Shown: piece after piece, positions 1 to 6,016 of the stretch
How positions within the stretch are numbered: the first letter of the stretch is position 1
How the letters are laid out: each line of letters begins with the position of its first letter
Source of the DNA: an uncultured Anaerolineae bacterium
Lineage (GTDB): Bacteria > Chloroflexota > Anaerolineae > Anaerolineales > Villigracilaceae
NCBI GenBank assembly: GCA_903882765.1
Contig: CAIRYE010000071.1
Location: 1-7,173, forward strand
Length of the DNA stretch: 7,173 nt
Reading direction: 5' to 3'
Program-made: the position numbers and the translations under genes
The notes under the pieces: generated by a model
What the model was told of the DNA's origin: nothing
Database searches by the model: none
What the model saw: only the letters and a program-made list of their open reading frames with translations

Positions 1-373
1 GGGATTTCGTATGACCCCACAGCGAATGGAGATATTGGCGATCCTCAGCCAATCCGAGCATTTAACGCCAACACAAATACACGCCCAACTTGTATGCAAA
101 GTACCTGGCTTCACCGAGCCAACCCTATACCGCACCCTTGATTTTTTGTGTAAGAACGGATTCGTTCAGGCCACTCATGTTGGCAATGGAAAAATGCAGT
201 ACGAGCTAACTGATTCGATGCACCACCATACCGTGTGCAAAGAATGCGGACAAAGAACGCTGATAAGTTCGGAGATCATGCAAGAATTTTATGACCGGTT
301 TGAAACCGAAACAGGTTTCAAGCTTATGGAACATCATCTAACTCTCAATGGGCTTTGCCCCGATTGTAAATAA
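1..373 (+). CDS. Fur-superfamily metal-responsive repressor (Zur-like), 5'-truncated by window edge
   Basis: DNA-binding metal sensor of the Fur/Zur/PerR superfamily. The frame is open from the window edge and reads GFR before the first ATG (position 11). GFRMTPQR is the usual start of Fur helix H1, so the true start lies upstream and ATG 11 is internal. Numbering from ATG 11, the winged-helix DNA-binding domain covers about 1-65 (recognition helix around EPTLYRTLDFL, 36-46), followed by the dimerisation and metal domain. Metal ligands are visible: His71-His72-His73, Cys76-x-x-Cys79, His108-His109 and Cys116-x-x-Cys119. The two CxxC pairs form the structural zinc site known in the family. The position that is Asp in the HHDH motif of Fur and PerR is His here, which leans towards a Zur-type sensor; this is not decisive. 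The stop is 10 bases before cbiM, so it is likely co-transcribed with the metal transporter it probably regulates. Family assignment is sure; the metal sensed is not. Confidence 0.93.
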   Translation, partial: GFRMTPQRMEILAILSQSEHLTPTQIHAQLVCKVPGFTEPTLYRTLDFLCKNGFVQATHVGNGKMQYELTDSMHHHTVCKECGQRTLISSEIMQEFYDRFETETGFKLMEHHLTLNGLCPDCK

Positions 374-383
374 TAGGAAAATT

Positions 384-1337
384 ATGAGATTTTCACCCGC
401 CCAATTGCACATTCCCGATGGCTTTTTAACACTTTTCGTATCGGCCATTTTTTGGTTGTTGACCGTACTATTTGTAAACCAGGCAATTCGGCAAACCAAT
501 AAAAAGCTTGGCGAAAAACAAGTACCCCTCATGGGTATTATGGCTGCTTTCATTTTCGCCGCCCAAATGATCAACTTCCCGGTTGCGGGCGGAACCTCCG
601 GTCACTTTTTAGGCGGAGCGCTAGCCGCAATCGTACTTGGACCTTGGGCGGGGATCTTGGTGATGACGGCAGTGATCGCTATTCAGGGGCTGCTTTTTCA
701 GGATGGCGGATTGTTAGTGATGGGCGCGAATATCTTTAATATGGGGATCATCACCGCCATCATTGGATTTGGTTTGTATCGCTCCGTTTTGAACCAAAAT
801 ACCAAGGTTCGGCTTGGGGTTGCTGGTTTTGCGGCTTGGCTTTCTACCATGGCTTCCGCACTCCTTGCCGCTTTGCAACTTTGGATCAGCGGTACTTCTC
901 AATTACAGATCGTTCTGCCGGCCATGCTGGGCGTCCATGTTTTGATCGGGATCGGTGAGGCTGTGATCACGGTCGCCGCGCTAAGTTTGATCGAACGAAC
1001 CCGACCCGATTTAGCCAAACCGGAAAAGATCGCCGAACAAGGCGGCTACGGCTGGATCATTGGCGGTGTTTTGTTTTCTGTTTTCGCGGTGCTTCTCTCC
1101 CCCTTTGCATCACAAAACCCTGATGGGTTGGAATCTGTCGCGGAGAATCTGGGCTTTTTATCAGCGGGTGTATCAGCGCCTTACCAACTTTTATCTGATT
1201 ACTCACTGCCTTTTTTGGGATCTACCCCCCTCTCGACCATCGCCGCCGGTATCATTGGGGTGGTAGTTACCTTTGCTCTTGTTTTTCTGATCAGTCGTTC
1301 TTTGAAAAAAACTGATCCTACTTCTAAGGATCACTAA
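384..1337 (+). CDS. cbiM: ECF transporter metal-binding subunit CbiM with fused C-terminal PDGLE domain
   Basis: Substrate-binding membrane subunit (S component) of a cobalt/nickel-type ECF importer. From ATG 384 it has 317 residues. An upstream in-frame ATG at 348 lies inside the regulator gene; 384 is preferred because AGGA (375-378) sits 5 bases before it. The hallmark HIPDGFL is at 9-15, GGTSGHFLGGAL at 69-80 (His74 matches the metal-ligand histidine of NikM-type proteins), FQDGGLLVMGANIFNMG at 105-121 and HVLIGIGEA at 185-193. Residues 1-205 form the CbiM core with several membrane helices. A charged linker (204-218) leads to a PDGLE domain: a helix at 223-242, the PDGLE motif at 246-250 and a final helix around 284-305. 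This domain stands in for a separate CbiN/NikN partner, and none is present. It overlaps cbiQ by one base. Family members normally begin exactly at MHIPDG; here the ATG adds eight residues, and Leu8 is a TTG codon (405-407) that could itself be the start. The metal could be cobalt, nickel or zinc. Confidence 0.93.
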   Translation: MRFSPAQLHIPDGFLTLFVSAIFWLLTVLFVNQAIRQTNKKLGEKQVPLMGIMAAFIFAAQMINFPVAGGTSGHFLGGALAAIVLGPWAGILVMTAVIAIQGLLFQDGGLLVMGANIFNMGIITAIIGFGLYRSVLNQNTKVRLGVAGFAAWLSTMASALLAALQLWISGTSQLQIVLPAMLGVHVLIGIGEAVITVAALSLIERTRPDLAKPEKIAEQGGYGWIIGGVLFSVFAVLLSPFASQNPDGLESVAENLGFLSAGVSAPYQLLSDYSLPFLGSTPLSTIAAGIIGVVVTFALVFLISRSLKKTDPTSKDH

Positions 1338-2131
1338 TGCACGCGAATCTATTTGATCGTTTTATTGAAAAAGAAAGTATCATCCACCGATTAGACCCGC
1401 GGGTTAAGGTGATCACCTTGGTTGGCTTCATCCTTTCCAACGCACTGTTGCCGGATGGTGCTTGGTTAGCTTTTATTGTGGGGTGGATCTTTCTTTTATT
1501 CGCAAATGATCTTTCAAAATTAGGCTTGAGTTATACCTTTCGTCGGTCGATCATCGCCCTTCCATTTGCCCTGGCTGCTGTTAGCGCTATCTTCTCTCCG
1601 ATGGGGAACCCATTGGCTACTTGGCATTTTGGCATGTTTACCCTTACGCCTACTGATCTTGGTGTGTTGCGGTTTACCAGCATCCTGATCCGATCTTGGC
1701 TTTCGGTACAGATGGGCATTTTGCTGGTGGCTACCACCCCTTTCCCCGATCTGATCCATGCTTTGGAGCATCTACACTTTCCGAAAAGTTTATCGACGAT
1801 CATCGCTTTTCTTTATCGTTACTTGTTTGTGCTTACCGATGAGACCTTCCGATTGCTCCGCGCCAGAGACGCACGCTCAGCGGGGTTGGAAGGGACCAAA
1901 GCAGGGGGAGCTCTTTTTTGGCGGATGCGGGTTGCCGGCAATATGGCAGGGCAATTGTTTGTTCGCAGTTATGATCGCAGCGACCGCATTTATAGCGCGA
2001 TGCTTTCTCGCGGGTACACCGGTAATATTCGAACCTTGAACCCACACACTATGAAACAATCGGATTGGGCGATCTCTTCGACCATCGCGGTATTTTTGAT
2101 CGTTACACAAATGATAGGCTGGATACGATAA
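1337..2131 (+). CDS. cbiQ: ECF transporter transmembrane coupling subunit CbiQ (EcfT type)
   Basis: The T component couples ATP hydrolysis by CbiO to movement of CbiM in the membrane. It has 264 residues, normal for the family. The N-terminus contains DPRVKVITL (20-28), the typical cytoplasmic entry of CbiQ proteins. Hydrophobic helices lie at roughly 24-56, 71-88, 104-132, 152-167 and 245-262. The two coupling-helix motifs that dock on the ATPase are visible: the RARDARSAG stretch (175-183) and AMLSRGYTG (221-229), each with the conserved Ala-x-x-x-Arg-Gly-like pattern. The ATG shares its first base with the cbiM stop (TAATG, 1335-1339), and AAGGA (1326-1330) lies 6 bases upstream inside cbiM, so translation is likely coupled. 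Its stop overlaps cbiO in the same way. Confidence 0.94.
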   Translation: MHANLFDRFIEKESIIHRLDPRVKVITLVGFILSNALLPDGAWLAFIVGWIFLLFANDLSKLGLSYTFRRSIIALPFALAAVSAIFSPMGNPLATWHFGMFTLTPTDLGVLRFTSILIRSWLSVQMGILLVATTPFPDLIHALEHLHFPKSLSTIIAFLYRYLFVLTDETFRLLRARDARSAGLEGTKAGGALFWRMRVAGNMAGQLFVRSYDRSDRIYSAMLSRGYTGNIRTLNPHTMKQSDWAISSTIAVFLIVTQMIGWIR

Positions 2132-2892
2132 TGTCAATAAAACATCAGGTTGAAACCGAAACCGCCCCTTTAAAAATTACAGATGAAACATTACAGGTAA
2201 CCAACCTGCATTTTGCCTACCCCGATGGGCATACAGCACTGCAAAATGTGTCGTTTACCCTGAAACAAGGGGAAAAGGTAGCCTTGGTGGGCCCAAATGG
2301 CGCAGGAAAAAGCACTCTTATGCTTCATTTAAATGGGATCTTAGCTGGTCATGGAGAAGTGAGTGTGGCTGGTTTGCCAATCAATGAAAAAAACCTTCCA
2401 CGAATTCGGGCAAGTGTTGGTTTGGTCTTTCAGAACCCTGATGATCAGCTTTTTTCGCCAACTGTTTTTGAGGATGTTGCTTTTGGCCCATTGCATATGG
2501 GACTATCGGAAACCGAAGTGCGCCAACGAGTAGAAAGCGCGTTGGAAGCCGTTGTGATGACCGATTATCGCGACCGCCTCTCGCACCACCTTAGTGTAGG
2601 TGAGAAAAAGAGAATTGCCATCGCGACCGTACTTTCTATGTCGCCGCAGTTGTTAGTGCTGGATGAACCCAGCGCAGGGCTGGACCCGCGCGCCCGTAGA
2701 AAATTGATCCATTTGCTGCGTGACCTGCCGCTTACTATGCTTGTTTCTACCCACGATCTCGCTTTGGTGAAAGAACTGTTTCCACGTACGATCATTATGG
2801 ATGGCGGGAGCATTGTAGCGGATGGCCCTTCGGATGATATTTTGGAGGATGTAACTTTGCTGGAAGCACATGGCTTGGAAAAGCCCTACTAG
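2131..2892 (+). CDS. cbiO: ECF transporter ATP-binding subunit CbiO
   Basis: ABC-type ATPase that energises the CbiM-CbiQ membrane pair. From ATG 2131 it has 253 residues. An in-frame ATG at 2065 lies deep in cbiQ and would add 22 residues unlike an ABC N-terminus, so 2131 is chosen; its first base is the last base of the cbiQ stop (TAATG). The A-loop aromatic is Tyr30 (FAYPDG), Walker A is GPNGAGKST (54-62), the Q-loop is VFQNPDDQLFS (Gln101; the DDQLF form is typical of CbiO/EcfA), the signature is LSVGEKKR (154-161), Walker B is LLVLDEP (174-180) followed by the D-loop SAGLD, and the switch histidine is His208 in STHD. The signature has Val where most ABC ATPases have Gly, a variant compatible with activity. 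Only one ATPase gene is present, so a CbiO homodimer is expected. A strong inverted repeat follows the stop by about 20 bases. Confidence 0.95.
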   Translation: MSIKHQVETETAPLKITDETLQVTNLHFAYPDGHTALQNVSFTLKQGEKVALVGPNGAGKSTLMLHLNGILAGHGEVSVAGLPINEKNLPRIRASVGLVFQNPDDQLFSPTVFEDVAFGPLHMGLSETEVRQRVESALEAVVMTDYRDRLSHHLSVGEKKRIAIATVLSMSPQLLVLDEPSAGLDPRARRKLIHLLRDLPLTMLVSTHDLALVKELFPRTIIMDGGSIVADGPSDDILEDVTLLEAHGLEKPY

Positions 2893-2914
2893 AACGTCTC
2901 ATCAATAAGCAATT

Positions 2915-2947
2915 AATGATCGGTCCAATAGTTGACCGATCATTTTC
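2915..2947 (+). terminator. Inverted repeat, probable terminator of the metal-transport operon
   Basis: A perfect 11-bp inverted repeat: AATGATCGGTC (2915-2925), an 8-base loop, and GACCGATCATT (2934-2944), then TTC and more AT-rich sequence. It starts 23 bases after the cbiO stop, where an intrinsic terminator is expected. The downstream T tract is short (TTTT at 2943-2946 counting the last stem bases), so termination may be imperfect. The right arm overlaps the -35 box of the next gene's promoter, so the repeat could instead, or also, be a repressor-binding site. Confidence 0.6.
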
Positions 2948-2960
2948 ATTTAAATAGAAT
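2932..2960 (+). promoter_or_regulatory. Sigma-70-type promoter for the DUF3592 gene
   Basis: TTGACC (2932-2937) and TAGAAT (2955-2960) are each one base from the housekeeping consensus and are separated by exactly 17 bases. Transcription would start near 2967, giving a leader of about 26 bases to the ATG at 2993. An alternative -10, TATACT (2966-2971), has a poorer -35 (TTTTCA at 2943-2948). The -35 box lies in the loop and right arm of the preceding inverted repeat. Confidence 0.6.
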
Positions 2961-2992
2961 TTCCTTATACTATATCTATTCAGGAGATCTAT

Positions 2993-3433
2993 ATGACCAC
3001 AGTAACAATTTTCGCACTTGTTTTTGGGGCAATCGGTGTAGCCATTATGTTGGCGGGAGTGAATACCTATATTAAAGGAAATAAAGCTCGGGATTGGGCT
3101 ATCGCACAAGGTAAGGTAATCACCTCGCAAGTTAATCGATCGGTTGGGGGCAAACTAACATTCTCTGGTTGGGTAGTATATGAATATTCGATCATGGGCC
3201 AAAGCTACCAATCTCAAACCGTTACCACGGCAGAATTAATGAACATTCAATCTACCGGCAAGGCCGAGGCCAACGCCAAGGTCGCCAAGTATCCGGTTGG
3301 GACAACTGTTTCGGTTTATTATGACCCCAATGACCCTAAACGCTCAGTACTAGAGATCGTTGGCGATTCCAGTTTGTTGATGTTAGGTGGTATCTTTGTG
3401 ATCTTCGCTCTGGTCTTTTACTATATTCAATAA
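2993..3433 (+). CDS. Small DUF3592-family membrane protein
   Basis: A 146-residue protein of unknown function with the layout of DUF3592 proteins: a hydrophobic helix at about 4-26, a soluble mainly beta-strand domain, and a second hydrophobic helix at about 127-145. The family pattern is visible: the Trp-x-x-Ala-x-Gly-x-Val region (35-42), YEYSIMGQSY (63-72), and YPVGTTVSVYYDPNDP (100-115) followed by the Val-Leu-Glu strand. Start choice is firm: AGGAG (2982-2986) is 6 bases before the ATG. It has its own promoter and is not part of the metal operon. It ends 5 bases before the convergent PfpI-like gene, with no strong terminator between them. With two helices and the domain between, both ends should face the same side of the membrane. 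The family assignment is good; no function can be stated. Confidence 0.85.
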   Translation: MTTVTIFALVFGAIGVAIMLAGVNTYIKGNKARDWAIAQGKVITSQVNRSVGGKLTFSGWVVYEYSIMGQSYQSQTVTTAELMNIQSTGKAEANAKVAKYPVGTTVSVYYDPNDPKRSVLEIVGDSSLLMLGGIFVIFALVFYYIQ

Positions 3434-3438
3434 ATTTG

Positions 3439-3951
3439 TTATAGAGCAGCAACAAACTCACGACAGAAGTTAGGGATATCCGCAACGACCCTGCCCCACA
3501 CCTGATTGCCCTCACGAAAGGCGGGCTGATCGACCCAGGTTGCGCCGGCGTTTACCAAGTCATCTTTAATGCCGAGTGAACCGGTGGCACGACGTCCTTG
3601 AACGATCCCCGCGGAGATAGCGATAAGGCCGCCGTGGCAGATGATGCCGATCGGTTTTCCGGCTTTATTCATTTCGGCTACTAATTTCGTTACGACAGAA
3701 TATCGGCGCAGTTTATCTGGCGCCCAGCCACCGGGAAGAAGTATGCCGTCTAACTGGGCTACTTTGAGATTTTCGATCACAGCATCGGGGGTGATCACTA
3801 AACCATTCTTGCCGATGACCGGTTTTAGGTCGAGCCCAGCGGTGAGCACCGTCGCGCCTTCCTCTTGCAATCGCATCAGCGGGACATAATATTCTAAGTC
3901 TTCTACGCCTTCGGCTACCAATGTAGCGAAAATTTTTCCGGTTAGTTTCAT
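3439..3951 (-). CDS. PfpI/DJ-1 superfamily protein (class I glutamine-amidotransferase-like fold)
   Basis: A 170-residue protein of the DJ-1/PfpI superfamily, whose members act as proteases, glyoxalases or deglycases, or as stress proteins. The start is placed at 3951 because AGGA (complement of 3957-3960) lies 5 bases upstream and MKLTGKIFATLVAEGVEDLE matches the family N-terminus. A longer frame from 3993 would overlap the SDR stop and add 14 unconserved residues. The nucleophile elbow is ICHGG (104-108) with Cys105 followed by His106. The family acidic residue is in VAEGVEDLE (Glu14 or Glu17), and LLPGGWAPDKLRR (71-83) is the subunit-contact loop, where some PfpI proteases carry a catalytic Glu and this protein has Asp79. 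SLGIKDDLVNAGATWVD (125-141) is another PfpI hallmark. It has no signal peptide, so it is cytoplasmic. It follows the SDR gene after 35 bases and is likely co-transcribed. Specific activity cannot be predicted. Confidence 0.9.
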   Translation of the reverse strand: MKLTGKIFATLVAEGVEDLEYYVPLMRLQEEGATVLTAGLDLKPVIGKNGLVITPDAVIENLKVAQLDGILLPGGWAPDKLRRYSVVTKLVAEMNKAGKPIGIICHGGLIAISAGIVQGRRATGSLGIKDDLVNAGATWVDQPAFREGNQVWGRVVADIPNFCREFVAAL

Positions 3952-3986
3952 AATGATCCTTTTATAAACAATTTTATGGCTGCTTG

Positions 3987-4760
3987 TTACCAAGCAGATC
4001 TGCCGCCATCCACGGGCATCGCGGCTCCGGTGATGAAGGAGGATTCGCTGGAAGCGAGGAAGAGCACCGCATTGGCGATCTCATCTGGCTGGGCAACGCG
4101 GTTGAGTGGGTGTCTGGCAGCGAATTTTGGTTTTTGTAGCTCGACACCGCCGAGTGCTTCCATTTCTTCCTTTAAGAGGGGGGTATCTACACTGCCGGGA
4201 CAAACACAGTTTACCCGAATACCCTGCTGGGCATGATCGATGGCCATGGCTTTGGTGAGCATAATAATAGCGCCTTTTGCGGCGCAGTAAGCAGCAACAC
4301 CGCTGCCCGCTACCAAACCAAAGACCGAGGCGTCGTTGATAATGGAACCACCGCCGCTGTGAACCATTGACGGGATAGCCGCTTTGGACATTAGAAAGGT
4401 GCCTTTGACGTTGACATTGATGGTGGCGTCCCATTCGGCCTCGCTAGTGGTTACCACGGTGCGATCAACATAGATGAGGCCGGCGTTGTTGAAGAGGATA
4501 TCGAGCCGGCTATGCAAGCGGAGAGTCTCTTCTACAACTCTTTCGCAATCCACTGCAGAACAAACATCGGCCTGAAGAAACGTGGCGGATGCTCCGGACT
4601 CGAGTAAGGTCTTTAGGGCTTGCTCACCTCTGGCGGCATTTCGGCCAACAATGATGACTTTAGCGCCTTCTTTTGAAAACCGTTGCGCTACAGAAAGCCC
4701 GATCCCTGATGTGCCACCGGTTATGATGGCTACTTTACCTGCCAATAATTGATCCTTCAC
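3987..4760 (-). CDS. Short-chain dehydrogenase/reductase (classical SDR)
   Basis: An NAD(P)-dependent oxidoreductase with a Rossmann fold. From the GTG at 4760 it has 257 residues, the standard classical-SDR length. That start is preferred because GGAG (complement of 4769-4772) lies 8 bases upstream and it begins just before the LLAGKVAIITGG strand. Frame-consistent GTG codons at 4787 and 4805 would add up to 15 lysine-rich residues without a good ribosome site. The cofactor loop TGGTSGIG is at 14-21, Arg40 after the second strand suggests NADP(H), NNAG is at 91-94, and the active-site set is Asn117, Ser145, Tyr158 and Lys162 (YCAAK). CPGSVDTPLL (187-196) and the C-terminal PVDGGRSAW (249-257) are typical. 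Closest annotated relatives are usually called 3-oxoacyl-ACP reductase, glucose or cyclopentanol dehydrogenase, but the substrate cannot be read from the sequence. The PfpI-like gene follows on the same strand. Confidence 0.92.
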   Translation of the reverse strand: MKDQLLAGKVAIITGGTSGIGLSVAQRFSKEGAKVIIVGRNAARGEQALKTLLESGASATFLQADVCSAVDCERVVEETLRLHSRLDILFNNAGLIYVDRTVVTTSEAEWDATINVNVKGTFLMSKAAIPSMVHSGGGSIINDASVFGLVAGSGVAAYCAAKGAIIMLTKAMAIDHAQQGIRVNCVCPGSVDTPLLKEEMEALGGVELQKPKFAARHPLNRVAQPDEIANAVLFLASSESSFITGAAMPVDGGRSAW

Positions 4761-4856
4761 GATCACCACTCCGATCTTTTGCGACACCTTTTTTTTTCGG
4801 GTCACGTTTGCTCTAATTTTAAGTTGAATGAACGAACTTTTTGCCTTACACCTAGG

Positions 4857-4875
4857 TCGTCCTTATAAAAGACGA
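4857..4875. repeat. Imperfect 19-bp palindrome upstream of the SDR gene
   Basis: Seven of nine base pairs match around a central T: outer arms TCGTC (4857-4861) and GACGA (4871-4875), with an inner TT/AA pair. It lies in the 137-base gap between the peptidase stop and the SDR start, about 100 bases upstream of the SDR start codon, a reasonable place for an operator. Its adjacent 8-bp palindrome ACCTAGGT (4850-4857) adds to the impression of a protein-binding region. No T tract follows on either strand, so it does not look like a terminator. Confidence 0.3.
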
Positions 4876-4897
4876 GAGAGGAATGAAATGACGAAGG

Positions 4898-6016
4898 TCA
4901 GTTTATCAACCCATAGGCGGATAGGATTCCGTTGTAGCCTTGGATGCAATCCGCGATCGCTTTTTCGCGCCATTTTGATTCGGTTGGCAGGAATAGTTCC
5001 TCGTATTCAGCCCGAATTTGCTGGTGAACTTTTTTGGAAGGAGATGGATGGTGAACATTACGGTTTTCGAGGATGGTGGCGCGAAGGCTGCGGATCTGAG
5101 CGGGGAGGGAATCACCAAAGGTACCAAATTCAAAACCGGTCGCATAAAGTTCCTTGACGGGGTGTCGTTCATCGCGCAATTTGTAAAGATACTCGGTCAC
5201 ATCGCCGGTTATTTCATAAAATTCCGATGGGGTGGCTGCCAATACCAATGGGTAGCCAAATTTTGTCGATAATTCGCCTGACGACCTTGGTTCGCGGGTG
5301 GAATTGACCATGCTCATTTGATAACGTGGACCATAACCGGTATGTAGGTCGATGTGAACGACTTGCTGATACTCTGACAAAGCTTCATTAAGTAATTTTT
5401 TTACCGCTGCCGCCGTCTCTTGAGAAGCATTACCGCCAAACTGGATACCGGCTTGGTGGCGATATTGGCCGGCAAGAGTTCCCGCCTTGATGCGGGGAAT
5501 ACCAAAACTGAATATGCTCTTGATAAGGCTGGCTACAGAAGCGGCATCGCTGAGGAGCAAGTTTTTAACAGGTTTTTGAGGGTTTAGCAAGGGAAACAAG
5601 GAATCATACTCAGGATTCATCCCTGAATCGTATTTTTCCTCCCAAATAAAATTTCGATTGAGGTCAACATTGTTTTCGTTGTAACGACGGCGGATGTTCA
5701 TACCAAAAGGGTTGATGGCGTGAATGAACAGCAAGCCAGTGTTTTGAGCGTTTAGGCGGGGCAAGTATTGGTCGATGAATAACTTGAGCATCGCCGAACC
5801 AACATAGCCCTCAATTCCATGTAGGCCAGTAGAGAGGATGATCAGGTTTTGTTTTGTAGCTGGTTCCGCCAATACGACGTCCATGCTGAGGGATGGATGA
5901 CCGCTGAGGGTTGTTGCCTGATGGTTCACATCCTTCCAGCGCTCCCGCAAGGTTGCCGCATCCCCCAAAAATCGAGCGCGAGACTCTTCGTAAGAGGAGG
6001 GGAAGAGATCTTTCAT
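4898..6016 (-). CDS. M14-type zinc carboxypeptidase-like hydrolase (DUF2817 family)
   Basis: A predicted cytoplasmic zinc hydrolase of the M14 carboxypeptidase/deacylase clan, which removes C-terminal residues or acyl groups from amino acids. From ATG 6016 it has 372 residues. A longer frame to 6112 would lie inside the upstream carrier gene and has unconserved sequence, while ATG 6016 forms a TAATG overlap with the carrier stop. The zinc ligands are His66 and Glu69 in GLHGIEGYVG (64-73) and probably His225 in HIDLHTGYG (221-229). NPFG (102-105), followed by the arginines 109-111 and VDLNRNF (117-123), is the M14 substrate-binding signature. Glu296 in FEFGTFG fits the catalytic glutamate. The N-terminus is hydrophilic with no signal peptide. 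There is no clear Shine-Dalgarno, so translation probably depends on the upstream gene. The carrier partner suggests its substrate is imported by that protein. All key residues appear intact; the substrate is unknown. Confidence 0.88.
   Translation of the reverse strand: MKDLFPSSYEESRARFLGDAATLRERWKDVNHQATTLSGHPSLSMDVVLAEPATKQNLIILSTGLHGIEGYVGSAMLKLFIDQYLPRLNAQNTGLLFIHAINPFGMNIRRRYNENNVDLNRNFIWEEKYDSGMNPEYDSLFPLLNPQKPVKNLLLSDAASVASLIKSIFSFGIPRIKAGTLAGQYRHQAGIQFGGNASQETAAAVKKLLNEALSEYQQVVHIDLHTGYGPRYQMSMVNSTREPRSSGELSTKFGYPLVLAATPSEFYEITGDVTEYLYKLRDERHPVKELYATGFEFGTFGDSLPAQIRSLRATILENRNVHHPSPSKKVHQQIRAEYEELFLPTESKWREKAIADCIQGYNGILSAYGLIN

Noticed and set aside
348..383. Upstream ATG at 348 as the start of cbiM
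   Set aside because: It lies inside the end of the regulator gene, has no ribosome site, and adds twelve residues unlike the family. ATG 384 has AGGA 5 bases upstream.
2584..2607. Non-standard ABC signature LSVGE in CbiO as a sign of an inactive ATPase
   Set aside because: CbiO/EcfA proteins often vary at this position, and Walker A, Walker B, the Q-loop and the H-loop are all intact.
2565..3130. Minus-strand open frames opposite cbiO and the intergenic region
   Set aside because: They are shadows of cbiO and of the DUF3592 gene, with no domain features or ribosome sites.
3434..3456. Inverted repeat TTTGTT ... AACAAA between the convergent DUF3592 and PfpI genes as a bidirectional terminator
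   Set aside because: The stem is only six mostly A-T pairs with a 10-base loop and no T tract; too weak to call.
4888..5157. Plus-strand open frame of 90 codons opposite the peptidase gene, with a neat ribosome site
   Set aside because: The protein has no recognisable domain, is rich in Arg and Gly as expected for an antisense shadow, and the minus-strand gene has intact catalytic motifs. Only the promoter is kept as a finding.
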